Positions 35,501 through 40,351 of a stretch of DNA of 64,000 bases are shown in pieces. The translations under genes were made by a program, and so were the position numbers. Source of the DNA: Arhodomonas sp051195215 (GTDB lineage Bacteria > Pseudomonadota > Gammaproteobacteria > Nitrococcales > Nitrococcaceae). The notes under the pieces were generated by a model. It was not told the origin of the DNA. It worked only from the letters and a program-made list of their open reading frames with translations, and searched no databases. The stretch covers positions 1-64,000 of the forward strand of contig NZ_JBNAZM010000026.1 of the NCBI RefSeq assembly GCF_051195215.1. The letters are read 5' to 3'. The stretch's first letter is position 1. Every line of letters begins with the position of its first letter.

Positions 35501-38500
35501 GGGGTCGTAGATCATGGTCGACCCCATCGACTCGGACCCGTTCGATAACGCGTACGACCGATGGTTTCAACGGATCGGCAGTATTCAGAACCGCAACGCC
35601 GTCCTGGGGACTCGCGACGAAAAGCAAATCGTCAGCCGCGGTGATGGACATTCGCGCATTGTCGGCGGACATGACCCCATCGAGCGTCGAATTGGCGACC
35701 GACTCGAAGGGCAGCGGCAAGGCATAGAGGATATCCCGATCCTTTCCTTCCGAATCGGGCTCCCCGTCTGCGGGGAGCTCATCTTCTCGATCATAGGTCA
35801 GCAGGAAGGATCGGCCTTCGTATTCCGTATCGATCAGCGGGAAATGATATCCGCGCGCACCAACGTAGAGCTGGTCGGCGGTTAGCGCCATATCGTAAGG
35901 CACGAGCTCGGGCGGTAGATTGAAATAGCCGAGCCCATGCATCGGGGCCGCTTTGCCCAATTCCGCCCGATCGTAGTGAATCAAGGAAATCCACCCCGGG
36001 GCGAACTCCTGGCGCATCGCTAACGGGTCGGAGACGCTTTCCGGAAGGGAGCTCCCTGGCGACAGTATGGAGATGTCGTGAAGAACGCCGCGCCCGAGCG
36101 CGTACACGAGACCCAGATCGCGATCGTGTGCGGTGTCCTGAACGATTCCGGGTGGCAGCTTGAGCGGGTCGGGAACATATTCCTTGTCTCCCTGAAGCTG
36201 TCTCACCTCACTGCTGTCGAACCGGACAGTGGACGCCAAGCTCCGGTCGACTACCAGACGACCGTAGAACATGGCTTCCGGGAGCACATGGCGGCGTTCG
36301 CCGTCTCGCACTTTCACATCGACGAAGCCCCGATACGAATCCCCGAAATCGGGAACCACCCAACTCAAGCGCTCGGCGCTCATCAGGTCCAATCGGTCCC
36401 CGTCAACCGGCACCGTAACCGCTTCGGATGGTTCACCCGATGGATAAGCGACAAGCTCGACACCCGGATGAAATCCGTGCCCGATGACGCCGACGCGATC
36501 CCCTTGGCCCGCTTGCGAGACTCGGACAACGGACGGGTCGATGAAAGAGATTCGCAATAAATCCGTATATACGAAACCGCCGAGCACTGTGTCCTGCAAA
36601 CCCTTTGCGGTCTCGACCCGAACCGCGGCCGGCCCGGCATAGTTCGGCACTGTGGTCGCCACGATTCGGTCAACAGGGCGCTGCGTCGTCGCCGGCGAGA
36701 AGTCCTCGACCGTAAGCTGCTGACCACCCACATATAACGACGGATTGTCACCGAAGCCGGTACCGGTAACGACGAGGCGGGTACCGCCTTCGACGCTGCC
36801 GTTGTCCGGCTCGATCTGCTCGATATCCGGTTTGGAGCCACTGGCGACCGCCGTCGAGAAATTGAGCACGAAATCGTTCGCCAGTGCCCCGCCCGTGAGG
36901 GGCACGAGTCCGGACTCGAGGACAATGTAATAGCTCGTGCCGGGCTCCAGTGTCTTACCCACGTGGGGTACCAAACGGATGAATCGACGTGCATCGTTGC
37001 CGTCACGCTCGGCGAAGCCGATATCGAACCGGTCGGTAACCTCGACGCCCAGCTCGGGGTCACCAGTCATGACGCGAACGTAGTCAGCCAATGGCACGTC
37101 ACTGGAAAGAACGTGCGACAGCTCTATTTCGATCGCCGCGAGATCTGACGGGACATCACCGGCTCCCTCCAGAGGCTGGCTGCCAAGTACCGTCAAAGCG
37201 GGTAACCGGACACGGTCGATACCCCGTTTGGCACCCGCGACCTGCAGCGCCCCGCGGGCTACCGTTGCACCTCGTGCGGCGAAATCGTCTGCGCTCGCAT
37301 CGCGATGGATGACGACAGGTGTCGTTGCGTCCCGGCCCGGCTGTCCCAGCGCCTCGATATCAATCATCTCGACGACGGACTGGGACGGTTGGTCCTCCTG
37401 GTCGGAATAGTGCGTAGTCGCGTAGGCATCACCGCCGCTGACGAAAACGTCGTAGACGCCATCGGCGACGAAGTCCGGACGCTGAGGCTTCAGCTCGACG
37501 ACATTCGACACACGCGGGTCATACGGATCACCGATATCGATCACGTTGACCTGAGAAACACGTCCGTCGCCGGCCATGTCCGCGACAAAGGCCCGGTTGC
37601 CCTCGACCGATACCCGGTTCGCCACTCCCAGAGTATCCACGCGCGCCACGATGGGGTTGGAAGGATCGGCCAGATCGGCAACCACCAGGCCCTCGTGAGA
37701 AGCCGCGATGAACGCGAAATTGCCCCGGACCACGACATCCCGGGCAAGCCCGTTCGGCTTGATGTAACCGACTCGGTACGGCTGCGCCAGATCACTGATA
37801 TCGACCAATTGAACGCCGCCGGGGCCATTGGCGACCAGCGCCAGGTCATCACGGCGCGCGACGCCGTATACCTGTGGGTACGGCATCGCGATACGCCCAA
37901 CGAGCAGGTACGGGAGGCCGAACTGATCGTCGCCATTGCGTGTATTGAACAGCAACAGCTCACCATCGGTGTGTCGCGTATCAAAGCGCCCGGTTTCGGG
38001 ATTTTCTTCGATGGTTTCCTTCAGGCTCTTGACGAATCCGAGCTCCCCGCCCTCGGATTGAAGTCCGACACCCGTCTTGGCAGCCAGAACGAAGTCTGCA
38101 TCCGCATGCAACTCGCTGATCGCGCCGGTGAACACCTCCGAGGCTCCGGCCAATAGCTCGGAGTGGACGAACCGTTCACCGTCACCAGTGGGATACTCAT
38201 TGGTCCCATCCGCGATGAACAGGCCGGTACGGGGTGGGTGCGGCACCTCTTCCGGGGGTAAATTACCCAGCCCCGTCTCCAGCGGCACCGGGTCCACGCT
38301 CGACCAGGCCCCGAGCAACGCTCCCGTCCGCTCGGGGCCACGGAACTGCGCGACCGCCGTGTAGTAGACGCTTTTCGCTTCCAATTTGGTTTTCTCGCCG
38401 AACCGTCCGGCATTCCCCGGTCCTTCGGCGGCGAGATAACGTCGTTCGTCGATACCCAGGCCGACTTCGTGTGTCGTAACCGACTGTTCGGCGTGGTTCG

Positions 38501-40247
38501 GTGTGTCGACGCGCACGGCGACTCGCACCCGCTCCTCGGCGCCGGTGCCTCGCGACAGCACCGCGCCGTCCACGAAGCGCTTTCCGTAGATGTAATAGTG
38601 TCGGTCGGGATCGTCATCCGGCACTTGAGGCCCGGTATCCACCTGCCTCTGCAGCTCGACCTGCCTGGAGGCGACTTGCGACCAGGTACCGCCGCTGCGG
38701 CGTTCGCGCACCAGACGTGCAGTGACCGTGCGTTTCGACTCTGCCCCGATATCCTCTACCGCCGCAGTCAACTGAACCGGCTCGGCTTCGGTGAGAATCT
38801 CACCGTCGGCCGGGCTGATGATGGACAGCCTGGGAGCCACCGTATCCTCAACCTGCCCGACCCTGACCGTCTCGGTTCGCGCCGTATTGCCGACGATGTC
38901 GTGCGCCACGGCGTGAATCACGACTCCATCGACGCCTTCGGGGGGCGTCAGGCTGGCCATATAGGCATTTTCGCCACCCGCGGTTCCATTCCTGTGGGCC
39001 AGGGACTGGTGCACGGTCTGTACGGGGACGTCGTTGAGGAAGAAGACAACGCGGTCAACGCCGTCAGGCCCGAGATCGTCAATAACCTGGGTTCTGACCT
39101 CGATTGGCTCGCCCGATATAACGGCCGTCTCATCACTATCCGGATGCACAATGGTCGCGCTGGGCGGCTGGTCCTTCGCGATCGTGAAGGCGCGTGGCTG
39201 CGACGGCTCCGACCGGTTGCCGTCCACATCCTCCGCGTCGGCACGGAACAGTAACCGAGCGCCGACCGCGCCCTCGGGCACTTTCAGGTGGTACTGGAAC
39301 GGTGCCGCGATGTCTTCTCCGATCTGCTCGAACGCGGGAGACTCGTCGCCGGTAACCAATGCCTTTTGAAGGCGCACGGACCCCACACCGGATTCCGGGT
39401 CGGCCGCTTCGACCGCGACGATGATCTCGCGCCCCTCCGTCAGTTCGGTAAGGTCCTGTCCCAGATTGAAGCCCCGGCTGTCCAGCACCTTGATTCTCTG
39501 AACCTGAGGAGGCTGGTTACTCGTCAGCGTAACGCCACGCTCCACATTGCTGGCGTTACCAGCGCCGTCGCTCGCCCCGACACGCAGCAGAAGTGGCATG
39601 TCGGATGGTGGCTGCCCGTTCGCGTTCGCGTAGTCGGCGATGCGCTTCAAGGCAATCGAGCCCTGGTAGGGCGGCTCCGAGAGCACCTCCTGGTGGACGA
39701 CCTCGTCGTCTGCGACGGTACCGTCACCGTTACGATCCGCCAGCAGGCCGACACGAACGGTCGAGACTTCCACGTTGTCCTGAATCTCCGCCAGGTACTG
39801 GAGTGCACCCTGCTCGACGACACTCGCTCCGGTTACCGGGCGACGGAGCGTTATCTCTGGCGGCGTGAGGTCCTCGGTGACGTGCACCACGAGCGGCTCA
39901 GGTGTCTCCGCGGTGCGCGGTTCCCCCAATCGTCGCTGCTCCACCGCGGTGGCCGTTATGGACAAACTCTTACCGGCCTGCCCGTACGGGACCGGGACGA
40001 GGAACTCGAACGGATAACGGGAATCGGTAAAGGCCCGATCTCCGTTGACGAGCCCCCCGACGTTCAACACGACCCGCTGGATGCCGAGGTCGTCGACCGC
40101 ATTGACCTGCACGAGCAGATATTCGCCCTCGGCGACCTCGCTTTCGTCTTCCGGCGCACCGATGGCCACACTTGGCGGCTCATCACGAACGAGCTCCAGG
40201 TTCACGGTCTCGGTGGCACGATGCCTGTCAAGATCACCGAACCGCAC
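14511..40247 (-). CDS. Giant Ig/propeller/IPT protein, downstream fragment (frameshifted from the 47,686 start)
   Basis: An 8,578-codon open frame on its own. The nominal GTG start at 40247 falls inside an Ig-like domain and is followed by no signal peptide. The same frame stays open upstream to the G6 tract at 40378-40383 and there continues the Ig repeat of the upstream fragment (EPPYTFQVPVPAVDPDEPE spans the gap). Domain order by position: Ig-like repeats to about 38,450; seven supermodules of LVIVD-type propeller, SbsA-like Ig and one or two IPT/TIG domains to about 24,600; Ig/Fn-like domains; two more propellers (about 22,500-18,800); Ig and invasin-like domains to about 16,100; thrombospondin type 3 repeats (15,611-15,301); a Big_2-like domain; and an unrecognised ~160-aa C-terminus with a CIEC pair. 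No anchor or barrel is seen. Probably a secreted or surface structural protein. Confidence 0.85.
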   Translation of the reverse strand: MRFGDLDRHRATETVNLELVRDEPPSVAIGAPEDESEVAEGEYLLVQVNAVDDLGIQRVVLNVGGLVNGDRAFTDSRYPFEFLVPVPYGQAGKSLSITATAVEQRRLGEPRTAETPEPLVVHVTEDLTPPEITLRRPVTGASVVEQGALQYLAEIQDNVEVSTVRVGLLADRNGDGTVADDEVVHQEVLSEPPYQGSIALKRIADYANANGQPPSDMPLLLRVGASDGAGNASNVERGVTLTSNQPPQVQRIKVLDSRGFNLGQDLTELTEGREIIVAVEAADPESGVGSVRLQKALVTGDESPAFEQIGEDIAAPFQYHLKVPEGAVGARLLFRADAEDVDGNRSEPSQPRAFTIAKDQPPSATIVHPDSDETAVISGEPIEVRTQVIDDLGPDGVDRVVFFLNDVPVQTVHQSLAHRNGTAGGENAYMASLTPPEGVDGVVIHAVAHDIVGNTARTETVRVGQVEDTVAPRLSIISPADGEILTEAEPVQLTAAVEDIGAESKRTVTARLVRERRSGGTWSQVASRQVELQRQVDTGPQVPDDDPDRHYYIYGKRFVDGAVLSRGTGAEERVRVAVRVDTPNHAEQSVTTHEVGLGIDERRYLAAEGPGNAGRFGEKTKLEAKSVYYTAVAQFRGPERTGALLGAWSSVDPVPLETGLGNLPPEEVPHPPRTGLFIADGTNEYPTGDGERFVHSELLAGASEVFTGAISELHADADFVLAAKTGVGLQSEGGELGFVKSLKETIEENPETGRFDTRHTDGELLLFNTRNGDDQFGLPYLLVGRIAMPYPQVYGVARRDDLALVANGPGGVQLVDISDLAQPYRVGYIKPNGLARDVVVRGNFAFIAASHEGLVVADLADPSNPIVARVDTLGVANRVSVEGNRAFVADMAGDGRVSQVNVIDIGDPYDPRVSNVVELKPQRPDFVADGVYDVFVSGGDAYATTHYSDQEDQPSQSVVEMIDIEALGQPGRDATTPVVIHRDASADDFAARGATVARGALQVAGAKRGIDRVRLPALTVLGSQPLEGAGDVPSDLAAIEIELSHVLSSDVPLADYVRVMTGDPELGVEVTDRFDIGFAERDGNDARRFIRLVPHVGKTLEPGTSYYIVLESGLVPLTGGALANDFVLNFSTAVASGSKPDIEQIEPDNGSVEGGTRLVVTGTGFGDNPSLYVGGQQLTVEDFSPATTQRPVDRIVATTVPNYAGPAAVRVETAKGLQDTVLGGFVYTDLLRISFIDPSVVRVSQAGQGDRVGVIGHGFHPGVELVAYPSGEPSEAVTVPVDGDRLDLMSAERLSWVVPDFGDSYRGFVDVKVRDGERRHVLPEAMFYGRLVVDRSLASTVRFDSSEVRQLQGDKEYVPDPLKLPPGIVQDTAHDRDLGLVYALGRGVLHDISILSPGSSLPESVSDPLAMRQEFAPGWISLIHYDRAELGKAAPMHGLGYFNLPPELVPYDMALTADQLYVGARGYHFPLIDTEYEGRSFLLTYDREDELPADGEPDSEGKDRDILYALPLPFESVANSTLDGVMSADNARMSITAADDLLFVASPQDGVAVLNTADPLKPSVVRVIERVRVDGVDHDLRPRSVKVIGHQLHVRTASPSGYAVYDITVPTLPQLSFTSLNRPSASTGAPGELVHGGKKGLELYEVTDAGAFRNRGVYQPHGFRVPGDILAIGAGRTAAATGRTREFKDVVSPDKIPEDEEVDSVEDLNAILAAGVKYRSYLGVYDFSRPADIGLLDALVLPGESHVRGVRATDDGLILTNVLEKGGNIWRSVLHFTDSHILDLVASDPVDGSDGVRPSTSLKLRFNRPPAPAGSDIEASLAPHVALVRETGADEGEPVAFGIAGAANDPNVVILTPQNALAPASDFRLELSGVLGSRRTEGLFDHVVSFSTAAADQRPPVIESVDPHFVNTSGGQVDVVISHAADTDFLVGGRAAAIVSQESVGAARTRFTIDVPAAPAGPAALRARNSAGGSDTRLGAVQYVKSIGLTGISPAQGSVNGGTRVTLTGAGFQSGDGQFSVYFGETPVPEEDVRILDEETVEVVTPAGAVGPVDVTVRLDSGREIGLENAFFYQQPAQAAIRDRGRIYDVTVDPTGTYAVAAVGNRGVLVYNIDSSAYTSGQADELLDKIDEDGDNVDDRIVAQVGLPDGYVALGVDAYFERGMDRVLVTGVPSGGGGADARLFVLGFDSENPASASVIKSLPLFSDLARGIEAVNKRALVALGSRGLGVVDIHLQTKAYLTDNFVLPGEVPALDTTAVDTGVDGPERYAVAAGEFDVAENKLVNEDDENSGGFYLVEHGPDFGYRVADSLPIPASRVAVQGRYGYLAAGVNGMVVVDLRSPDDLRVVARVDDQGPVYDVDVNGGMAHLALGEAGIVTVDVTDPAEPVVMPGMEALGGSRVEAVYAGDYAAISGGRIAGGGSVVQVTRDAVLKVHDVDPGNGILDRDARGAVKVHIRFNKAIDQWPPNEGHFRLEGPDGVPLPIGVEIVNNDAILTLEDASGLKVGDTVAAVVDAGVQAVKPLDDDTQVTLYELARAQRFEFTYRGGRPDRIRVVDVVPRHVSAGRETLGTVSALGMPSDPQRVRVRIAGQPVDIERIQTDAENERQGIAHIVIPAIAEAGQYDVSVAFDKDGVWREAVLRGGLIVDAAIEFDSIEPRWGAVVGGTPVIIRGSGFESGNTVTDGLKIRIGDVPVTDIRVVAEDRLTAVTRGGPVGRNPVRGEDRYGNQTELPRESGFGYGLKVIGSASAVFRPRHVQVDQATGVAVTSGGYFLDQFQRDSYSVLEYEGEPFAETVIAGTFDVQTPERPLLVGGASPLPSADRGSVFQSYLDGATPVPPLPVDGLGISPVVEREEGVDRKRLYVATGTGGVTRLNLDEQNGLQTLSRVRSASLSDVVVDVVKAGDTAFAARASGVSSDKKPKMPCGTTSGSGFAGRVERINYFAANDPVYVGDAPALEGVNTVHRAGDWLYAGGETGGRAWLPGDECRHFRPITANPPSGSDDGELQAVNLFDPALERVYQVGGNVRDVVTYGEYVIVALGAQGVEIFHRLKPEQRTRFRMDTALQEVPGQAVRLRRMANVVFVAASGGGVVVLDISEPLKPKVVSAGNTETIHGVDVFKDRLVAVPGPSALAHLQLPGALVRNVSVAHGGFIGAQQAYRLTFNEPVTVDSLRGGNAVTVVRNDDDSIVPHEITPVSPEEGSATTYDVTFDREAGVAYTVEVRDARTLRGSGLWVPFTASVRAASGGAVRPRIDSVEGGMQRLGEPREIIVHGSGFRGGGVLKAYVDQYQVPVERLSEGKLRIPPGSLGVLPLEPGEHHLRIEDQELAARYPGAIVLGASLSDAGIDVSPSAGSAGGGVEVEITADRPVVLPGSKVILRSSDGRIIRSEAVTDDVVVADLREDVVDLETMTFQAPRVEAPDVYDVLLLSGGREVKVGQFSYTVDDGQDIDLPNYPPMTIGGSVVRGDLLYVGVNGGSAPTEDNRFLMESGFEIYDIAVPERPVRLTQVRTSEPVTGVAVEDYLAFLANGSEGLLVVDIHDPKKPHVLTRRPVPGHRATDVAVHPGRGIVALSVASEMDETGFVRFFDLADAELDPPPRYSSLVLAEGQRAGEPLDIQWVGDELYVLLRRGNQLYIATFNNLPDDQAEVQAVPRGRVSDRDAPASFVVQNGRIVLTFRGAPETDDQGGETPVTQYLVLERTSDGTYETAYWQRVVDGGTEAFANDGHVYVDDGTGVIDTVSPGLAVASVSPSGGSELVSGETVSVWLSQLINTADTSLADAVEVTDDAGQPLPSAAASVAGTNTVRGGRIDIAFEAGGGYHGPVRIRITEALTSLAGEHLAESVELRYTLAQGSRPTIDSVRRLGPDGPMNHYFHADGTETAVIEGSGFGDEPSAISLSVASQSISQAQIVSVTNRELRFRLPKLALSRQAVALPVTLATGGAPANVQGAIVVQPPVHLQDVEPEQGPPQGGNTVDLYGLGFNNHLTVRIGERVAGDLRLLSSNRLRVRAPAGDFGYADVTVTSDLFPDEASTLADGYFYANGETGSVDLRQDDDRLGAVTAAVVKDDILYAVTGGSYQPVDLKGRERDKSVSTSQGQLALADLSDPVNPELIEREFADDTRPYHFQETLPPDGFRDVALEGNDLFLLSAQRLYHFDVTLAADPQLLRDVSLSDEARGLALDSGVLYLATDAGVEIYRVRTDRRLRAMGTVDTAALGGVPRRVGASGERLWALLPDAGELVEIETMSGRFEIERRVRLQDTDGNSVTGVDFLVHDDLAMVSTGQGGRVIAYVLRDGDDNPPVAQLRLSYLIRHGDVQAGELLLRGQSLHVAGGDGDLQVFDIADWLDGRFDETVSLDDYFALTGRVDAIADSATGFYAGTGFVYVDGEAAENPIAGDVALGGLGGGVNTVSLGGLSVVGQSPATGGRLAADESVSVRFDRILDPQRVAESADSLLRVTRSGVPVDGTVSSRVAPSGTELIFRPASPYRAGDQYRVHVAASATGIHGNELGRPYTFRFVATGERWPTIDAIEPSRGSWRGGAEVRITGSGFGADSRIEIAGMAVAEKDVIARKEGELVFTLPALANAPEENRLVGVSVANGSLRAALPGSFVYVTESAIEALGHYDPGSATVRLGDHLFDYNSGAYAAIRGAGLSAITQVKVNGQPAEDLQVVDPRTLAFRVPDRTVGRLEVEVDNGAEGSAAAMSDALSVRLSAQKRLSAVDANRRLSMIDRAGERFLAAEGTRMRLYTTRDSVEPVSLASVDVGSEVHGGALSRRYAVLIVGDARELVVYDLANVYTPELVNRFGNADGIDHDRLLLSDKTLVSAAGDGIRIGHVRGSAWRHVPLDAMAVAVDDRFIYVLDDLKVEARALSDPEAVVASRYHGLVAPQGLRLGSQQLLLLGDDRIELLDISRVHSHGSMSEMGTADLAFSNLALNGELLAVRTDSEPALSIYDIGPDRGSGALSLERIVAVGGRAPAQGKPMIFRGSILEWGAGGSYHSVVVPLLNTADTLPARFVRDATGNVGFRVTGPEDGWRDVLLDVRSRETDDPVSGDTRYLGDRLELTPIGGEFQPGTDYRLSLFNRPAEVIAGGALAYDLPWNVTGKPPFGIEQPLLDSVTPAETVTGRATDFVVRGANLGNVTDVAIGSTAVPASAWSVSSDGFELTFSATVNGAGLHALRASFEDQEVVLPAAVRVTQAITIDEVSTNNPRGPDRLSGSGGTVVTVSGQGLNGDLHLHLMRADMGETPSPANEVDFRRSDGELTFDAPEVAHDAEYQVVVRRPATDESVTAATKLVGVDDTPPRLVHASNVGVDGRVELRFTEPVTASGFVVSYSPRDYSGETGGEVSSEFELIGDGSRELTLRALSDGRLPANRRYEMLIEGIEDAHGNTVIDNVKKGVTDGTYRAHRTSLDTLAPQDVGLTRLSDGEPVTPAMTVTRGRSYAFRASAVDNITPSDALEIDYRVSTDGGLSFGPWDEFVNDDGELALDVEEAYGDLVVRVRVKDEEGRAAEVDYPIATVDPQIDISALRTVPAKVEEMSRADIRFDLAGDVDLIKRAEMQVFDRRYPVELEETGDRSAVASLSYLNPKLADIPDDQVPVVLRIWFGFHGFREVTGSYTLLLDATPPTVSIVSPPDGSSIPIDEPTDVLIKSFDRYGIDRVEARINGGAFEVLDNPGRFRFVPDSEDPVTVDVRAVDANGLQSKADDDSSVTLQPFDATKGEPSVDIISPANAATFHEGESVTFELLVQNVPEATLHLDVAGDPDDSRNPDPIVFNRGDDDPARFLHAVAMPVTGEDAVVRVRLEAGNLHAERYLNLKHDAGIDTDLDLVVEPSTRVLGGTGLWLDAPRPANMEDFSTTSEVVVTDPVGGAVQATQPVGAGPKSIPVTPGDAPVGVTAYLRDRSGHEETIERELERVPYYSSGSETVYTPSSPDAVTGAIAALPRLAGEVAWVVNFRDGGYRVRTRQSVLAEEDSGSILRLEFTGTGLLAEEEAGGERAVVFWPVTGGALGQAHRSRLYGRVLGASGDTVYTAHGALVDAVRYRNGAFVPLAGRHIGEAIRDSWVNQGRLFLLSESGVYGLAPSLAGDVPQMEQRFFTALPGMEGLAVSGQWLFAWGEQSVQRYQIGTNGELTVHETLPVDGTAHSAVTDGDILWLKVDGPYADNTWHAFLDGERVAMDTNEAATMAFAGGRVFTRWTGERDGYITARALAVEAQPAAFAPQLTETPFGVLVSGIPASASTGGETIVFSDAATDDVLPAEPVWHEGARAWLLERTELSGDAIAVTRIDRAGQADSATVPRDTATMSAAAGTWPASGGRLTQQALVPLRLEMAQGARVEHARIQGFDAPAHSLTGRGARVFGWATVPADETTASLTPVIDGQTGNAFDVSLVANDGSGIDVSVFEPTSNAAAREGQAVSVRYETSVEGGGPLRLVEVALLDFNGQLIDRRLSVSAAGTVDMTMPAVDVQENLTIRVRAYAGEAYRFSERKVGIRLFPEVSLPPIELTGVGDRVMAGSRVELELSGRDTRVLPSDLQPSVIVATAGGSNIASGDRTVSFEVPAGADSLEIAAAISDGLGNERRIEREVEVIPPLQLSASGSAQPFDVALPRVGGAWFAHGRRLYDHEGSPVHEFDAPVTAMDHMGDRMLVALDGIGLQVVDPDAGFERLAGIPVSGRIRDVAVSGDRALAIVGGQVQRYTVSGNALESAGPASVTGTPREVSASADGLIIRTGSQLRVLDARDLKERWSVDAAFRSMAQQENYLFATTSEGALHVLRLDAEDGAPRTFELGVPVQRLLALNGELLGLSANANRITAIDVRDPRVPSIVGRFSRDLGSDVGRAVLADGVLWTGGEQGAAYRLSPEDAEPRVIHRTDRPRGFAQGGAVAAGRYVTAAGGYGAVVLARDGNGEWAETVHPGPFNKAASHVFADGEQAYAVLPDFQQIVRLGDGGRVEPVLEGAAFTQGAATDAWLVGAAGTQLHVYDRDSGARQTFAVNAGDTIVALAAAGEEIYAATASGGIYRVRIKGALPAQEADIDSTALLNASVPVRQLATDGDHLFYALNGELHRLRLDNRGDDVLSLGSQINGLAVSSGRVWVATDAAVQAVDPYAWKTVGESIATAQRIEAIAVDDDRLVTAHGAYGYAVRALPRAVLSGNPALAAPVTGALLEQGEKLRFRLVAERGVNAVTYRVNGKVVGRSASAPFSVDLPVPAELRNGQPFEVSARVETVWGEVIASRPRRLVLQGEDLPANPFSVELDVNNAFLPQPVEMRARVLNSTQPVSQVEFYKGETQDGPFELIRKHYGPVYRVSRSYGKEADGHYIMARAVDVYGNFVESRPVAFRRLADPFPPTAQFGLEGTLVGGQPVNGQPFTVTVDLEDDGSGVDIALLRRDGAIVAASVDGQPIRYTERNPQAGRTYRYTVTVRDRSGNSREYTAEHTVLANSPPVIHGLTVPSDAVRERTVFPVSIRATDDVGVREAFIDWHGERQTQTLERESGTRTIEFDVEDQRGTRVSGSVTETLTATVRDDHGQEAVESADITVRRDRVPDASALVVDVPTRGFFGRLMPLSVSGLQAADDGDLRVELVDVTGGSEQAREELEVRDQSYRCAPHNAPCVRTTVRFPEDDDHGSQFRFKLRVTDALGQTDETPVFAVDLTYLPNTVRFVDSDEPSINPDQITVGEPAVFRARVLDVQLSPVPAQQVHWAVRRLDSESDDYQPVDTTTTDDDGVTEWRYTAELEPGMYRLRARVTGPDGVAVENVRAMRVHAGGTETLRVQPVPPVVAGTGFVVRFSALDAGGNVATGVNDHTVTLRFDDPGFHFEFADHVDIRLIRENGVTVGEEAVVQLQQGQATVRVVAPETAGHYAAAVEDGADFPVKLGDEPTDTLPVEVIAGVPAQVHFRRVGLEDNRPLGDPERLEVDETAVMRLEVADRFGNPVQQVPDANGDLRDAEFTATVAVNGDAVLMDNGQTASLTLERGAADFRVSDATAEVVTLELTGVNADDGLASGLSTDATKDLEFLPAVPAIDEARFGTAHDSTNAPFEFLFTKPVRDTGPAFPIIVELDDAAVTGDYDIADDLVRFTADAGIELDRCYHYDTNESQLVGVAEGDAVRPETGTVCSPQAAIPEQTRPYGVIGRPATLTLDIAATVDRDSIQDGSVSLQGVGEASFDWMSGSFTVPEPTQAVSDGHETVLALSGSRPDYGFQVTNTISYRVFTADGDFDGDGLPNGDEFDAGLNPGTSDSDGDGIPDGEDDADGDGLANTEEIDIGTDPASADTDGDGLSDGRERNDLGTDPTAEDTDGDGLSDGLEIATGNDPLDETGIDIAGYVTALDVSPAERQVVDRSDSGQTVSLTVMATLTVDGAEHTVDVTADRFGVRYASGNNTVATYAADGDFRVEGEGETQLTATLGSGSAASALTVLPPPRVEPVLSRIVIDGDDTLYRGVPGEQVWLRLEAGVPVHVHGVALNGRELSSHYQLFRMPNYYAYDWDDTLRMTHAVVFPTLGGNTCIECVYDDVDIRESLFRRVQYIHLNWPNGIQFDADTLEIQVYVNVVGHDELYEVPMELLLGEPRLHSGENTPQP
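15301..15611 (-). repeat. Thrombospondin type 3-like calcium-binding repeats
   Basis: About 100 residues of D-x-D-G-D-G-[IL] repeats (DGDFDGDGLPNGDE, SDSDGDGIPDGEDD, TDGDGLSDGRE, TDGDGLSDGLE). They form an Asp-rich stalk near the C-terminus of the giant protein. Such repeats bind many Ca2+ ions in characterised proteins, so the C-terminal part is expected to stiffen with calcium. Confidence 0.85.
24600..38450 (-). repeat. Seven-fold supermodule: beta-propeller + SbsA-like Ig + IPT/TIG
   Basis: IPT/TIG openings of the type I-x-x-I-x-P-x-x-G-x-x-x-G-G-T recur near 36835, 34285, 32295, 30500, 28380, 26670 and 24910, a spacing of roughly 570-850 residues. Each is preceded by an S-x-P-x-x-G Ig-like domain of the SbsA/Big_5 kind. 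Before that is a block with repeated G-[LV]-x-[VL]-V-D-[IL]-x-D-P...P (LVIVD) blades, for example VQLVDISDLAQPYRVGYI and GLLVVDIHDPKKPHVLT. Confidence 0.75.
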
Positions 40248-40351
40248 ACCGTAGGTGTCGACTGCCTCCAGTGCCAGTGTTACGACGTTGCTCTCCGGCT
40301 CGTCTGGATCAACCGCGGGAACCGGAACCTGGAAAGTATAAGGGGGCTCTC

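Noticed and set aside
40245..40247. GTG at 40247 as the true start of a separate giant gene
   Set aside because: No ribosome binding site or signal peptide, and it sits inside an Ig-like domain whose first half is encoded in the same open frame just upstream.
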